Shown: positions 1 through 10,559, counted from the stretch's first letter. The stretch: 64,000 nt of DNA from Notolepis coatsorum (GCA_963971535.1 OZ020591.1:18276823-18340822); one strand, 5' to 3'. Numbers and translations: made by a program. The notes: generated from the letters alone by a model not told the origin.

Positions 1-348
1 AAAATGGCTTTTAACATGTGCAATGTTCAATGAAATAATAGAAAAATAAATAATAAAATGTGTTGATTAAGCACTGGTCACAATGGTGACCGTAATAATG
101 TTTTTGTTATAAGGCTCTGCAAATGTTACTGAATGATGTAGCAATGTATTTCCAGCTAAATTGAAATAATAAACAAATAAAGGGTTTCAATTAAATATGT
201 GTACTATTGTCACGTGACACAGCTCAGAACACCTCAGAACACCTCAGAACACAGCTTCATCTAACGAGGCGTCGCAAGGTTTAAGTTTAACTGAGGCTAA
301 CGTTAACATGATGGCACACACAGTGCACACGCAAAGCACACTGTGCTC

Positions 349-351
<3 letters not shown>

Positions 352-412
<61 letters not shown>
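352..412. repeat. (GA)n microsatellite inside hAT element
   Basis: An uninterrupted GA dinucleotide run of about 61 bp. The sister hAT copy carries the complementary CT run at about 36859-36899, so the microsatellite belongs to the element and differs in length between copies. Confidence 0.97.
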
Positions 413-414
<2 letters not shown>

Positions 415-543
415 TCAGCACCACATGCACAGTGGACAGCTCCCCTACACATACACATGCCGCGTAATAATAATAATAATAATATATGCGCGATTGTGCG
501 TATGATCTATTATGCGTAGAGCCCTGCATATGCACGTTCAAGT

Positions 544-780
544 TCAAGTTAACATGCAAACCGATGTACAGGAAAATAAACAGCAGCCTACCTGTCGCGT
601 CAGTGTTTTGCCTGGCTGAGCTCCGGTTATTTGGGGGGTGTAATTAGTCACTTTAAGCTGGACACATGCTTCGGAGTGGTCGGTTGTCAATCGACTCCGG
701 GAGGGGTTGAGCACGTACTTCATGTGCGAAAAGATCTGCTCACAGAGGTATGTTGACCCGAAGACCGTCAGCAAAGCCAT
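544..780 (-). pseudogene. hAT transposase C-terminal dimerisation fragment
   Basis: The frame shows FGSTYLCEQIFSHMKYV followed by SRLTTDH, the conserved hAT C-terminal dimerisation region of GTF2IRD2-type transposases. It lies downstream of the zinc-finger fragment on the same strand, with the catalytic core deleted between them. The same arrangement occurs at 36493-36729. Confidence 0.75.
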
Positions 781-851
781 TGCAACGTTCCGTTGACATG
801 GTGGGGATATCTGTTATCCTTGCTTTTATTGTCTCTTTATTTGGCAAGCCT

Positions 852-1169
852 TCAAACAAAACATATGAGGTACAGATAAAAGCCTATATACGTCGCCATC
901 CGTGAATGGCTTTCCACGTTTTGCAATGCAATGAGCAATGCGATAGCAATTGCTTCAGTTGCGTGTTTTTTAGCGCTTGTGAACACTTTGAGGGTGCTGG
1001 CTTGCTTCCCATACCTGGCGACGGCACGTTTAATGGATTCTGCCTTATCCGCCTGATCCTTGAAACTTGTTTTATGCTTAGTCTCGAAATGGCGTTTCAC
1101 AGATGATGTTTGGCAAACTACATTTTCCAAACAGAAAGAACACATAGCACGGTCCTTCTGACGGTCCAC
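852..1169 (-). pseudogene. hAT transposase N-terminal zinc-finger fragment
   Basis: The 105-codon frame contains CSFC followed by KRHFETKH, a C2H2/BED-like DNA-binding finger typical of the GTF2IRD2/ZBED5 group of hAT transposases. After about residue 70 the frame departs from the family: the sequence coding for IAKRGKPFTDG is present in another frame, so there is a frameshift just before the internal deletion. The copy at 36104-36421 has the same structure. A small DNA-binding protein could in principle still be made, but no catalytic residues remain. Confidence 0.75.
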
Positions 1170-1600
1170 AAACCCGTAATCGTCTGTCCACGAGGGCTGG
1201 AATGTGCGAATTTGCTTTGATTTCTTAGCGGGGGTTGATCATGACACTGCACAGAATGCAACCTCAGCACTGTGTGTTACCTGGCGCGACTGCTGCGGGA
1301 GGCCGGCGGGAGGCCGGCTACAGCGGAGCACATGGGAACAGCTGATTGCTGTCATAATATAGGGGTGTGCAGAACAGTCGACTTACAAAAAAGAACCTGT
1401 GGGAGGATTTCAACAAGAGATATGCGACAACAGTGCAAAACATTTCACAATAATATTTCAAAGCGAAGTAAAGCGAAGTAAAAAAAAAAAATAATAATAA
1501 TAATATATATATTTTTTTTATGCTGCCCCCCCCCCGCGTGCCTATGGAAATGGTCCCGCGTGCCTAAGCAGGCACGCGTGCCTAGGGTTGCCGACCCCTG

Positions 1601-2347
1601 GTCTAATGTATAAGTATGTTTTCATCTCTTTCTGCAGCTTTCTCCAGAACGTGATCTATAGCCCCAAATGCATTATATTGATGATGAAATACAGTTTGAT
1701 GGCAATCAGCGCGATATAAAAAATTCCAACTAGACGTACTTCTAGAAGTTACTACACGTCATCTGATGTTGACCGGATGGGCGAGGGGGCGTTTATAATT
1801 CCGTGGGCAGCGTTATACCAATCATCTAATGTGGGTCAAATGTTGATAATAGCAGTTAGTATCTAAGACGGTAACGTTACACGCTGAAACTCACCCCAGT
1901 CTCCGCGCGCCGTTGGGCGATCATCGTCGAGTAGAAATTTTATCATTATGGGATATATTTTTACCCGGTCCATCTCCAGCTTGTATAATGGTATATACGT
2001 CCAAATCATGTTGTTTATCGAGTTATTGCCAATCGATCACCGTGTAGCGTGACGAGCCAGAGTCCCATGAACCATAGCGAGCGCCCGGAAGTACTACGGT
2101 CGTCATGACAACCTCTATTCAACATCCTGTTTTGGCGATTGCGCCGATCGGCCACCAGATGGCGCTCCTGAACCGCCAGAGAGCTCAGTGGGTCCTGCTG
2201 GTGGATCTCAGGCCAGCGGAGGGACATTATGAATCCGATCGCAGATTTTTGAAATATTGATATAAGGACGCTGTACAGCGTCCCCCGGCAACTTTAGCAT
2301 GGCCAGCAAAGACGTGAAAAGACGTGTCCCGGCACTCAAAGTGTTAA
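1601..2347 (-). mobile_element. piggyBac-like non-autonomous element, copy A
   Basis: The right end reads GGCACTCAAAGTGTTAA, closing on TTAA at 2344-2347, the target expected of piggyBac transposons. The interior matches copies B to E, including a conserved block around the CTCF-like motif at 2152-2165 and the stretch ending at a GAAAACATACTTATA motif. The other half is cut off by the hAT ending at 1600. No transposase frame is visible. Confidence 0.8.
2152..2165 (+). promoter_or_regulatory. CTCF core-like motif in piggyBac-like copy A
   Basis: CCACCAGATGGCGC fits the published CTCF core CCASYAGRKGGCRS at every position. The motif is part of the element: copy D has it intact at 42063-42076 and copy E at 53393-53406. 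Binding is inferred only. Confidence 0.5.
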
Positions 2348-2563
2348 TAGTGTTATTATTTATTTCCTGACTTTTTTTTCTGTGAAGATCCCGGAAAGGG
2401 TTATTAATATTTGGTTATGTGTGGCTTTCTGGAAAACAATAAATGTTTACGTTTAGGCACCCCTGCGATTGTCACACTTTTTCTGTTACAAACTGACCCC
2501 GGCCCCCAACAGAGAAGGGAAAAGTGATGTGGCCCTCACAGGAAAAAGTTTGGGGACCCCTGT
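2348..2563. mobile_element. Right end of a hAT element (TIR CAGGGGTCCCCAAAC)
   Basis: The end at 2549-2563 is the reverse complement of CAGGGGTCCCCAAAC, a common hAT-type terminus. piggyBac-like copy A sits at its TTAA at 2344-2347, so this hAT is older than copy A. A target duplication of TTTTAGAG (2564-2571) is predicted, but the other end is outside the window. Confidence 0.65.
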
Positions 2564-2577
2564 TTTAGAGCCTTACC

Positions 2578-2721
2578 TCCTCCTTCATTCACAGTTCCTT
2601 TAAGTCCTGGTGTTTTAATGCAGTCCACCAAGTAGACGGATAGTTTCTTTAGTCCCAACAGAGAGGGGTGACTGCAAGACGCCATCTCCTCCACTGTACT
2701 GGATATCAGGGGGGCTGTGGC
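2578..2721 (-). CDS. Internal exon of an unidentified host gene
   Basis: On the minus strand a pyrimidine-rich tract ends in ATTTTTAG at 2722-2723, followed by 144 bp (48 codons) without a stop and then GAG|GTAAGG, a good donor, at 2577. An alternative acceptor lies 7 nt inside. The translation includes STVEEMASCSHPSLLGLKKL and SVYLVDCIKTPGLKGTV. It has no transposon character and suggests a helical protein, but I do not recognise the family. A hAT end lies only 14 nt beyond the exon, with its target duplication at 2564-2571, just past the donor. No other exon of this gene could be tied to it. Confidence 0.5.
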
Positions 2722-3145
2722 CTAAAAATACCAGATAAAAACAGTAACAATAAGAGTCTTGCAAAGTACAACGTTCACTCTCCCCAGAGTAATTGTAGAT
2801 TGACAGGTTTGGCTGAGTGTTTTTTTTTTATGTTAGACATGTCTTGTCACTGGTACTTGATGATGAGTGTCACCTTAAAGGAATAGTTCAAGAGTTTTGG
2901 ACATCAAGTGGTATGAAATACTAAAGTAGTATAGTTGATGCAGTGCCCTCAGTTTACACATAGTCTCTTGGTCGGAGTTCTGACCTGGAAGACGTTTTAA
3001 TCATCCACAGCAGAAAACAGCGTGCCTCATTTTCTATGCTTCAAGACCCAGCATTTAGTGACGTCACACTGAGACTAGTTCAACACATCATGTCACTCTG
3101 AAGCATTTAGTGACGTCACACTGAGACTAGTTCAACACTCATTCA
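2722..3145. other. Apparently unique host DNA (intron), with one tandem duplication
   Basis: No transposon ends or coding frames are visible apart from the duplicated segment at 3051-3138. A fish-type insertion (L2 tail) begins at about 3146. Confidence 0.4.
3051..3138. repeat. 52-bp-period duplication carrying two CRE-like sites
   Basis: The segment beginning GCATTTAGTGACGTCAC occurs at 3051 and again at 3103, identical over about 36 bp. Each copy contains the palindromic TGACGTCA (3059-3066 and 3111-3118), the full cAMP-response element. Regulatory activity is unproven. Confidence 0.8.
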
Positions 3146-3362
3146 TTTTACATTTAGTCATTTAGCTGATGCTTTTATCCAAAGCGACTTACAAGTTCTG
3201 TACGACAGGTCATCAGGAAGGATACAACTCTATCAGCTGAGTAACAATATTCATCAAAGTGTTGCGTGTTACAGTGTAGGTTAGTTTATTAGGACAAGTG
3301 CATGACAGTAAGGTTAGTTAGGGTTAGATACATTTTTAATTTTATTTATTATAATTATTTTT
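3146..3362 (-). mobile_element. L2-type LINE 3' tail, 5'-truncated
   Basis: Read on the minus strand it ends with AAGTCGCTTTGGATAAAAGC and a (TAAATG) tail, the same 3' end as the coding LINE fragment at 56711-57585 and the short copy at 10105-10205. No coding part is present. Confidence 0.75.
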
Positions 3363-3515
3363 TAACATCATGTCACTCTAGTCTGAAGTAGGGCTGACCC
3401 CTATTAGTCGAATAATCGACTAATCGATCGAAAGGAACCGTAGTCGACTGCCAACCTCTTAGTAAAAAAAAATAATAATATTAAAAAAAGAAATGCATCA
3501 TTCTTTCCTAAACAA

Positions 3516-3735
3516 AAGAGGCCTAGAAGCGTGGCTAACGGTAATGGCACGCATACCAGAGGCTAACTGCCTAAGAAAACAGGCACAGAGGCACTGAAAG
3601 AGGATTTCACCCATCTAATGAACACACTAGACAAATATCAAGATGTATCCATCTGGTGGACCAATTGCATGCTTTTGCAGAGGACAAGAAGCCTTCCGTT
3701 GACTCCTTCAGACATTAAGCACCCCCCACAGCCCA
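3516..3735 (+). pseudogene. Captured LINE ORF1 (esterase-like) fragment inside a hAT MITE
   Basis: The sequence is recognisably homologous to L2 ORF1 at about 6776-6862 and 7430-7570. In the cleanest copy (34789-35003) it encodes KEDFTHLMNTLDKYQDVSIS and GPIACFCRGQEAFSRL. It lies inside the inverted ends of all three copies of this MITE, so it was captured once and amplified with the element. Roughly 560 bp of ORF1 between the two matching parts is absent. Confidence 0.75.
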
Positions 3736-4076
3736 AATGGTATGATAAAAAAAATATATATATATATATATTGTGACAGGGTTCTTTCTAGACTCCTCAA
3801 AAAACTCCCACAAACAATGGCATAGTCGGAAAAATGGTCTTGGTGTTGTTTTATTTCCCAGCCTCCAAGGTGCAGAGGTGACATTTCATAACAAGTGACA
3901 TAAACAAAATAAATAACTAAACTATACTACCTCTGCAGTCTATCAGATGCGTTCCACAATAACGGCATCTGATAGACAAAACACTTACTGGGTGGCGCTT
4001 CCCTAGTTACCCATTTTGCAACCGTTATCTGGTGAAGCACCACCACAGAGACAAACAGACTAACAATACACATACG

Positions 4077-5065
4077 TAGAGCTGCCGTGGTATTGATGTT
4101 TTCCTTACTGCACAAATTTGCAAAATATTTCCAACCGCTGCGGTTATTACCGCACACACACAAAAAAGAAAAAGTTTGCCTGCATTTTTTTTTGTAGTCT
4201 ACTCTTTATAGCATATAGCCTGCCTCTAGTCTAAATGTCTATCTTTAGAGGATGACTTTGCAGCATGAATATTGTTTGGGATTCGGCAAGCACGCATTCG
4301 TTATTAAAAGTGAAACACGGATTCGAAGTCTGCCCTCTGGTCGTGCGCCGTTCACTCTGTCGCGGGCAGGGGTGGTAGCGGCGCGCCCGGCTGTTAACCC
4401 CCCGACCCTTTCTTCTTCTTATTATTATTATAACGTTACTACTTATGATTACAAAGGCATTCGTTTTGTAGTTACACATTCAATAACATCAGCGTATTTA
4501 CCGGACCATAGCAAGGCAAGCGTTACTCAATTCATATCTCAGTTCCTTTCTTTGCTCAGAGCGTGCCGAGTTGTACCCATTCTGCGGTCTGTTAATAAAG
4601 TTTTCAATCAGACAAGTATATAGAACGAAGGGCTTTTATTATAACATTTGTTGCAGTAAAATCATCCCCCTGAGGAGCGATGGTAATCCACTCCGGTCTC
4701 CGGCGGGAGCTAACGTATTAGCCGTGTTGTGAGCTCTGATCAATGGCTGACATTCAGGAAGTAAAAACCTAATACGCGTTTGCCGATTGGTGGTAACACA
4801 CTGCAGGACGCTCCAACGTGTGACGCGTCTCTCTTCTGACCAATCAGTGGTCTGCAGTGTTTCATGTGACTTTTCTGGTACCCAATAGGGTCGCTTGGAA
4901 CCTTGACAGAGGAGTAGGGTATATCTGCAGAGCCGCAAGCCCAACGAGAACAGGGTACTTTATTATTATTATAAAAAACAGCGGTGATGCGGTATTCATC
5001 CTAACTCTGCGGTGGGCGTGATGTAACAGCGATACCGCGGTAATACCGATACCGCGGCAGCTCTA
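4077..5065. mobile_element. hAT-type MITE (TAGAGCTGCCGTGGTAT)
   Basis: Ends TAGAGCTGCCGTGGTAT and ATACCGCGGCAGCTCTA are nearly perfect inverted repeats. The flanks CACATACG (4069-4076) and CACATATG (5066-5073) agree at 7 of 8 positions. The interior at about 4450-4800 is a module also found at 29660-30020 outside this element type. Confidence 0.85.
4450..4800 (+). repeat. Shared cargo module 2 (copy in MITE 4077-5065)
   Basis: From the ACAAAGGCATTCGTTTTGT motif to the TTGCCGATTGGTGGTAA motif, this segment matches 29660-30020 closely. It includes a LINE-tail-like piece (CATTCTGC...CTGTTAATAAAG) followed by other sequence. The second copy is not bounded by the same terminal repeats. Confidence 0.65.
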
Positions 5066-5492
5066 CACATATGGCACTTCCCTCAGTCACCTACAGTGTA
5101 ACTGGTGCAGGGCAAGAACCCAGAACCTTGGGCACGCAGCCTTCATGACACCTGCACTCCTCCCCCTCCACAGGTGCCACACATAATTAATTAACAAGAC
5201 TAAACAGGTGCTACACATCAATTGAATTACCGTTTCCTATACACACATTATCTAAAAACAACCTCCAACACCAAATACCCTCACAACCCAATAAATAAAT
5301 ACATATACACAACACAATAAATATATGTATGAATGGATATATGAATGTATGTATAAATGCATGTATGCTTAGATTAATGGATATGTATGCATGTTTGATT
5401 ATGTATGAATGTATATGATGAGTGAATGTTGTGTGTATGTGTGCGTGCGTGCTGCCCCGGCGTCAGTGACAGACCCACTCTGTCACATATCT

Positions 5493-5524
<32 letters not shown>

Positions 5525-5639
5525 CTTTATTTATTTATATATTTCTTTTTCATAGTCGACTAATAGTCGACTATCGGCTAATATTGGCGACTACAAATCG
5601 ACTATAGAAATCCTTAGTCGGGGACAGCCCTAGTCTGAA

Positions 5640-5779
5640 GCATAGGGAAAAATAACTTTTGCCTGCAGGTTATTGTGTGGAATAACACTTTTCTGTCTCA
5701 TGACCTCGTTTGCTGCCTGTCTGAAGCTTCCCGGTTCACTCAGAACCAGGCCAGAACTCAGACCACGGTACTCTGTCAG
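5640..5779 (+). other. Flank of piggyBac copy B, possibly coding-like
   Basis: A CAG acceptor-like site lies at about 5738 and is followed by an open frame up to the TTAA at 5780. Joined to 15622 with one TTAA removed, the frame stays open to a TAA at about 15749. I do not recognise a family, and the minus strand of the right part is also open, so the evidence is weak. Confidence 0.2.
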
Positions 5780-6410
5780 TTAACACATTGGTCGCCAAAA
5801 ACGGCTTACGACGTGTTTGCCTGCCATGCGTTGAACGCCAAGAACGACGAAAGCCGTTTTTGATATTTCATTTTTTCGCCATGGCATTCATAATTCATCC
5901 AGCCAACCTCCGACCCTGCAGCGGGACCCTGAATGAGATTGCAACGCCTCAATACCGCCGCCTGGTGGATGGTCGGGCGAGTTACACTCAAAAACCGGAA
6001 GTTGTGATCGGTGCGTCGAGGAAATTCCTCCGGCAGTCACATCTCGCTACGGGACTACAGACAAACACTGACATGCATTTGGATCGCTTCCATAACGCAA
6101 TAATCTATATGATTTCGGCGTTTATTGCGCCATACAAACCGGAAATGGATCTAGGCGATCGACGTCAAATAATTGGGATCTTTTTCTTCCAGTCTCATCG
6201 GCGAACGGTAAGAGGACAGTAGCGTTATTTTCAGCCCGATTGTGCATTTCTTTGTTTGCAAACAGTCTGATCAATATATCAACCCATACTACATAAAGAC
6301 GTTACTGACGATAAAGGAATTATAGATGACCCCCGCCCCCCCTTTCCTCCGCGCATGATGAAGCATAATGTATACCGATCATATACATTTGAATTTTTTA
6401 ATATAGCGTG

Positions 6411-7945
6411 TATGGGAAAGAAACGGCAATCGATAATCTATCATATTATCAGATTGTAGAGCTGGAGGCTCGGGTTTCTACCCTGTACCAAATACAGCAG
6501 GATGAGCAACTCCTTGACTCTATTTTTGAAGCTACTACAAATATAGCCAACAATACCATGATTGAGACCTGGCCTATGCTAGTAGCTACAGAACAGCACC
6601 ACCCAAAAGATGGTCCTTGGCACAACCAAGGAGCTAAACCAAAGCAGTAGACCACCGTCAAGGATAAAAGGAGAAATAAAAGGAGAAATAAACGAACCAG
6701 GACCTCACCCCCGGTACCGCCAGGAAATAGTTTCAACCTACTCTCGGAAACACGCATATCAACACCCAAAGCAAAGAGACATAGAAGCGTGGCTAACAAC
6801 GCTAACGAAGCAAACAGCGAGCGTAACGGAGCTCACGCTAACGACGCTAATAGCAAGAATACCGGAGCTCACGCTAACACTAGCGAAGCAAACAGCTGGC
6901 ATGCCGGAGCTCACGCTAATGCTAGCGAAGCTAACAGCCGGCACATCGGAGCACACGCTAACGACGAGACGACGAGGAAAACAGAGCCACGAGCGACACG
7001 GCTAGCAAACACGACCCAGACCGAGCGAACGGCTAACAGCGAAGAGACTATCATGCGCCGAGGAGAACGTCGCGGTAGCCAACGCCGAAGGTACGGGACC
7101 AGCGTTAACATGCCGGCTATTGAGAAGGCTAACGAGGCTTCACCAAGGCCACAGGACTGTGGAAAGAACCGGCAGACTAGGCCTAGCCCAAAAACAAACG
7201 GCCCCAAAACTGTTGGAAAGAAAAATGCTAACCTCACACAGAAAATAGACTGCATACTGATTGGAGATTCCACAACAAGGTATGTGGAGATGGCAAACAC
7301 AGAAAATATCTGTCTAGACAATACATCTGTGAAAGAGCTGGCCGAAATACTTCCAACACTAATCAGACCGGGAATAACAAAAATTGTCATTCACTCTGGA
7401 TCGTTTGACATCCTGCGAAAGAAGACTGGCACAGAGACTTTGAAAGACGATTTCACACGTTTAATGAACACACATAGACAAACATCAGTCTGTGTACATA
7501 GACACTGATGTGTCCATCAGTGGACCAATTGCATGCTTTCGTAGAGGACAAGAAGCATTCAGTCGACTCCAAAATTTTAATTCATGGTTAGGGGCTGCAT
7601 GTCTTGTACACGGCCTGAAATTCATTGACAACTTCAATGTTTTCTGGAATAACCCAGAACGTTTTCAAAGAAATGGCTTCTTCCCAAATCGCTTAGGTTC
7701 AAAGCTCCTAGCAGCAAACATGCGTCATGCCTTGATGGCCTCCAAGAATATTAAGCTCATACCAGCACGAGAGATAGTCATGAAGGACACAATCTCACCA
7801 CGAAGTGCAGCAGCACAAGGCGTCCCCCCCCCCCCATATCACACAAGGCCATCTCGTCTGATCAAATGTCCCCGAAAGCACAGTACAGTCAGTGCAGTGC
7901 AGTATAGCACAATTGCCATGCCATCTCTCAAAACATACCAGTAAT
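6411..7945 (+). pseudogene. L2 ORF1 (coiled coil plus SGNH-esterase-like domain), degraded
   Basis: The N-terminal part contains ELEARVSTLYQIQQDEQLLD, a short coiled coil usual for L2/CR1 ORF1. An Asn/Ala-rich linker with repeats of ctcacgctaac follows at about 6789-6965. The esterase-like part starts with CILIGDSTTRYV (SGNH block I, Ser in GDS) and ends with FPNRLGSKLLAANM. The usual DGxHPN motif reads NGFFPN here, so the Asp-His pair appears lost. At least three frame changes are needed to follow it from end to end. Confidence 0.75.
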
Positions 7946-7985
7946 CCTAACCAGCCAATGGCATGGTGAAAAATATACGCCATCA

Positions 7986-8560
7986 ATGCGTTTACCTGCT
8001 ATTAACCTCAGGGCCATTACGGTCAAGCCAAAGCAGACCTCCTCTAAAGAAGTCCAACAAATGAAATTTGCTTTCCTAAATGTCAGATCACTGAATAATA
8101 AAACATTCTTAGTAAATGATCTGATTAAAGAAAATAACTTAGATTGCATCTGCCTAGTAGAGACATGGCTAAATAATGACACAGCTACATCAATAATGAT
8201 AGAAGCTTGTCCACCAGACTATAACTTTTTTCAAATACCCAGAAAAAAATAAAAGGGGCGGAGGAGTTGCAGCAATCTTCTCCTCAAAACTCTTGTTTAG
8301 AATCACAGAACTAGGCGAGTTCATGTCAATGGAATATCTTGCCATTGAACTAAAAACAGAATCAACTATTATTGTCACAATATACCGCCCGCCTAGACAC
8401 TCACCAATATTTATACAGGAGCTCTCTGAACTGATCTCACTATGTGTTACCGGATATGATAAGGTGATCCTAAATGGAGACTTGAACATCCATTTTAATA
8501 AGAAAACAGACTCCAAAACTATAGAACTAAAAAAATCTACTGGATAGCTTTGACCTAATA
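7986..8560 (+). pseudogene. L2 ORF2, endonuclease part
   Basis: The start encodes KFAFLNVRSLNNKT and LDCICLVETWLN, the first blocks of APE-type endonucleases of the Jockey/L2 group. A frameshift at about 8250 leads into VTIYRPPRHSP and VILNGDLNIH (the GDxNIH block). A stop near 8545 and then the MITE at 8566 interrupt it; the domain resumes at 9374 and again at 10476. Confidence 0.75.
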
Positions 8561-8565
8561 CAGCA

Positions 8566-9365
8566 TAGGGCTGGGCGATAAAACGATAACGATAACTATC
8601 GCGATAAATTATTTCCTTGAAATAAACATGAAACGTGGTCGCAAAGTTTCGATATATCGATTTCCAAGCTTGGCTCCGTTCAGCACACTCACTAACAACA
8701 ACCAGCGTTACGTGATGACGTACTTACGCACAACAGCTAACAACCAATCAGTGAAGGAGATGGCCGAGACCCGGAAGGAGGTAGGACTCAATCAACAACA
8801 AGGCTTGCTAGGCTAATTAGCTTGCACGCCGTTGTTTTATATATTTACGTGCGGAGTATGTGTTTTTTTTCTTTTTCTGAGGCCACGTTTATGGTAGTGT
8901 GGGATATACAGTGGACGCCGTTTCAATATATTGTGGCGGAAGAGAGTATTTTAGTGTCATATTTAGCACATTGTCATGGAATACATCGCTTAGAACCAAC
9001 AGGCTGGCTAGGATAACTAGCTTGCACGGCACTGTTTTATATATTTACGTGCCGAGTATGTGTGTGTTTTGAATTCTGAGGCCACGTTTATGGTAGTGTG
9101 GGATATACAGTGGACGTCGTTTCAATATATTGTGGCGGAAGAGAGTATTTTAGTGTCATATTTATTGTCATGAGATACTCCGCTTGTCGGCTAACGTGCG
9201 CAGACTGATGACGACATCAACTCGACTTGAGACATTCGCAGCAGCATAAGAAGTTAATTAAACTTGACGGACATTATATCGACGATAATTATCGATATTG
9301 AATTATATGAAAATAATTTTATAATTTTATCGCGATAACGTTTTTAGTCATATCGCCCAGCCCTA
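8566..9365. mobile_element. hAT-type MITE (TAGGGCTGGGCGATA)
   Basis: Inverted ends TAGGGCTGGGCGATA and TATCGCCCAGCCCTA are flanked by the exact duplication ATACAGCA (8558-8565 and 9366-9373). Inside, a segment of about 190 bp that includes GTGGGATATACAGTGGACG is tandemly duplicated (about 8800-8985 and 8995-9170). Confidence 0.92.
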
Positions 9366-9475
9366 ATACAGCATATAACAAATGCAACTCACAGGCTTGG
9401 GAATACACTAGACTTAGTTATAACAACAACTGGGCTAAGCATAACAAATATCTCAATAACTGAATTACCACTCTG

Positions 9476-10470
9476 ATACTGTTCTCACAGACAAAACATC
9501 TGTGAAATATCTCGGTTGCGTCCTGGAAAACAGCTTATCAGGGGAAAGCATGGCTCACCAAGCACTTACAAAGATAAATAACAGGACTAGATACCTAGCC
9601 AGAATCTCAAATTTTTTAGATCAGTCAGCGATGAAGATTCTTGCTGGAGCTCTCATACAGTGTCACTATGACTATGCGTGTGGCTCCTGGTACAACAGTG
9701 CCCCCAAAAGTCAGAAAATAAAACTACAGACATCGCAAAACAAGCTAATCAGGGTAATACTAAGGCTACCTGCTCGAACCCACCTTGACCCATCTCACTT
9801 TGAGGTCATGAGATGGCTTAAGGTGGAAGACAGAGTAAACCAGATAGGGATGTGCCTAGTTCACAGAATAGTGCATGGGGTAGTGCCAGTGTACTTTAAC
9901 AATTACTTCAACCGAATCAGAGACACCCATGCTTACCAAACAAGGCGCAGCTCAACTGACTTTGTGCCAGTCAGATTCAGGAGCTGTATGGGGCATTTTT
10001 ATATTCAGCAGCTGTCTATTGGAATAGTCTGCCCAGTGAACTGAAAACCATAGACAGTGCCGTTAGATTCAAGTCCAGCCTGAAGACATGGCTCAAAAGG
10101 GACTACATTTACATTTACATTTAGTCATTTAGCTGACGCTTTTATCCAAAGCGACTTACAAGTTCTGTACGACAAGCCATCAGGAAGAGCACAACTATAT
10201 CAGCTATACCTAGACACTTAGCTTAAGGCACCCTTGCATGTTGTATGAGTCTGTATGTATATAAATGTTAAATGGTATATGTGATGTGTTGTGATGTCAC
10301 GTTTTGTATGATGCATGTGTTAAGCATCACATTCCCCCACCCCCCTACAAGGACCACAATGGAAATAAGCTCTGAGCTTTTTTGTGTTACATCCTTGGCA
10401 GTATATCCCGACTGTGCTCTTCTGTCACATGTTTATTTTTTATATTGTCAAATAAAGTCATTCATCATTC
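9476..10470 (+). mobile_element. 5'-truncated LINE (Jockey group, Rex1/CR1-like) inside L2
   Basis: It begins in the C-terminal part of a reverse transcriptase and ends with AATAAAG and an ATTC-rich tail. CACTCT occurs at both junctions (9469-9474 and 10470-10475) as the likely target duplication. The coding part at 9502-10044 runs from KYLGCVLENSLSG through AGALIQCHYDYACGSWY. A frameshift precedes the true C terminus, and an L2 tail is inserted at 10105-10205. Confidence 0.75.
10105..10205 (-). mobile_element. L2-type LINE 3' tail fragment
   Basis: This short minus-strand copy of the tail with TTTATCCAAAGCGACTTAC on the plus strand matches 3146-3362 and 56711-56880. It lies within the 3' part of the LINE fragment 9476-10470. 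Confidence 0.75.
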
Positions 10471-10559
10471 ACTCTCCGACCATCACTGTATATTTTTTGA
10501 TACTCAAATAACCCTTACTAAAACAAAAAAATAAATCATAGTTAAAAAGAGGCTCCTAA

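Larger units (their letters stand above)
1..1600 (-). mobile_element. hAT element, GTF2IRD2/ZBED-like, internally deleted, cut by window edge
   Basis: The right end in this orientation reads GGTTGCCGACCCCTG at 1586-1600, the terminal inverted repeat also seen at 35666 and 37748, where a second, complete copy lies in the opposite orientation. Inside are a zinc-finger start (852-1169) and a dimerisation-domain end (544-780) of a hAT transposase. The catalytic DDE core between them is missing, so this copy is non-autonomous. It interrupts piggyBac-like copy A at 1601. The other end lies left of the window. Confidence 0.85.
3772..5487 (-). mobile_element. Solo-LTR-like fossil, holding a nested MITE
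   Basis: The ends are TGTGACAGGG and CTCTGTCACA, in TG...CA form, with near-matching 5-bp flanks (TATAT/TATCT). An AATAAA-type signal is visible on the minus strand near the left end. No internal retroviral coding region is present, so it is best read as a solo LTR, probably Ty3/gypsy type, of uncertain age. It lies inside MITE 3389-5632 and was invaded by the MITE at 4077-5065. Confidence 0.45.
3389..5632. mobile_element. hAT-type MITE (TAGGGCTGACCCC ... GGGGACAGCCCTA), copy 1
   Basis: Inverted ends TAGGGCTGACCCC and GGGGACAGCCCTA are flanked by the exact 8-bp duplication GTCTGAAG (3381-3388 and 5633-5640). The element carries a piece of LINE ORF1 (3516-3735) and was itself invaded by a solo-LTR-like element at 3772-5487. 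Copies 2 and 3 are at 32561-33064 and 34652-35156. Confidence 0.9.

Noticed and set aside
287-559. Proteins with Leu-Ser or Arg-Glu repeats near the GA/CT runs (also at 25880-26207 and 36714-37061)
   Set aside because: They are translations of dinucleotide microsatellites.
3772-5487. Complete LTR retrotransposon
   Set aside because: Only one LTR-like unit is present with no gag-pol region; the internal 1-kb block is a MITE.
7240-7945. Host SGNH-type esterase
   Set aside because: The domain is L2 ORF1: it precedes an endonuclease-reverse transcriptase ORF on the same strand and shares its decay.
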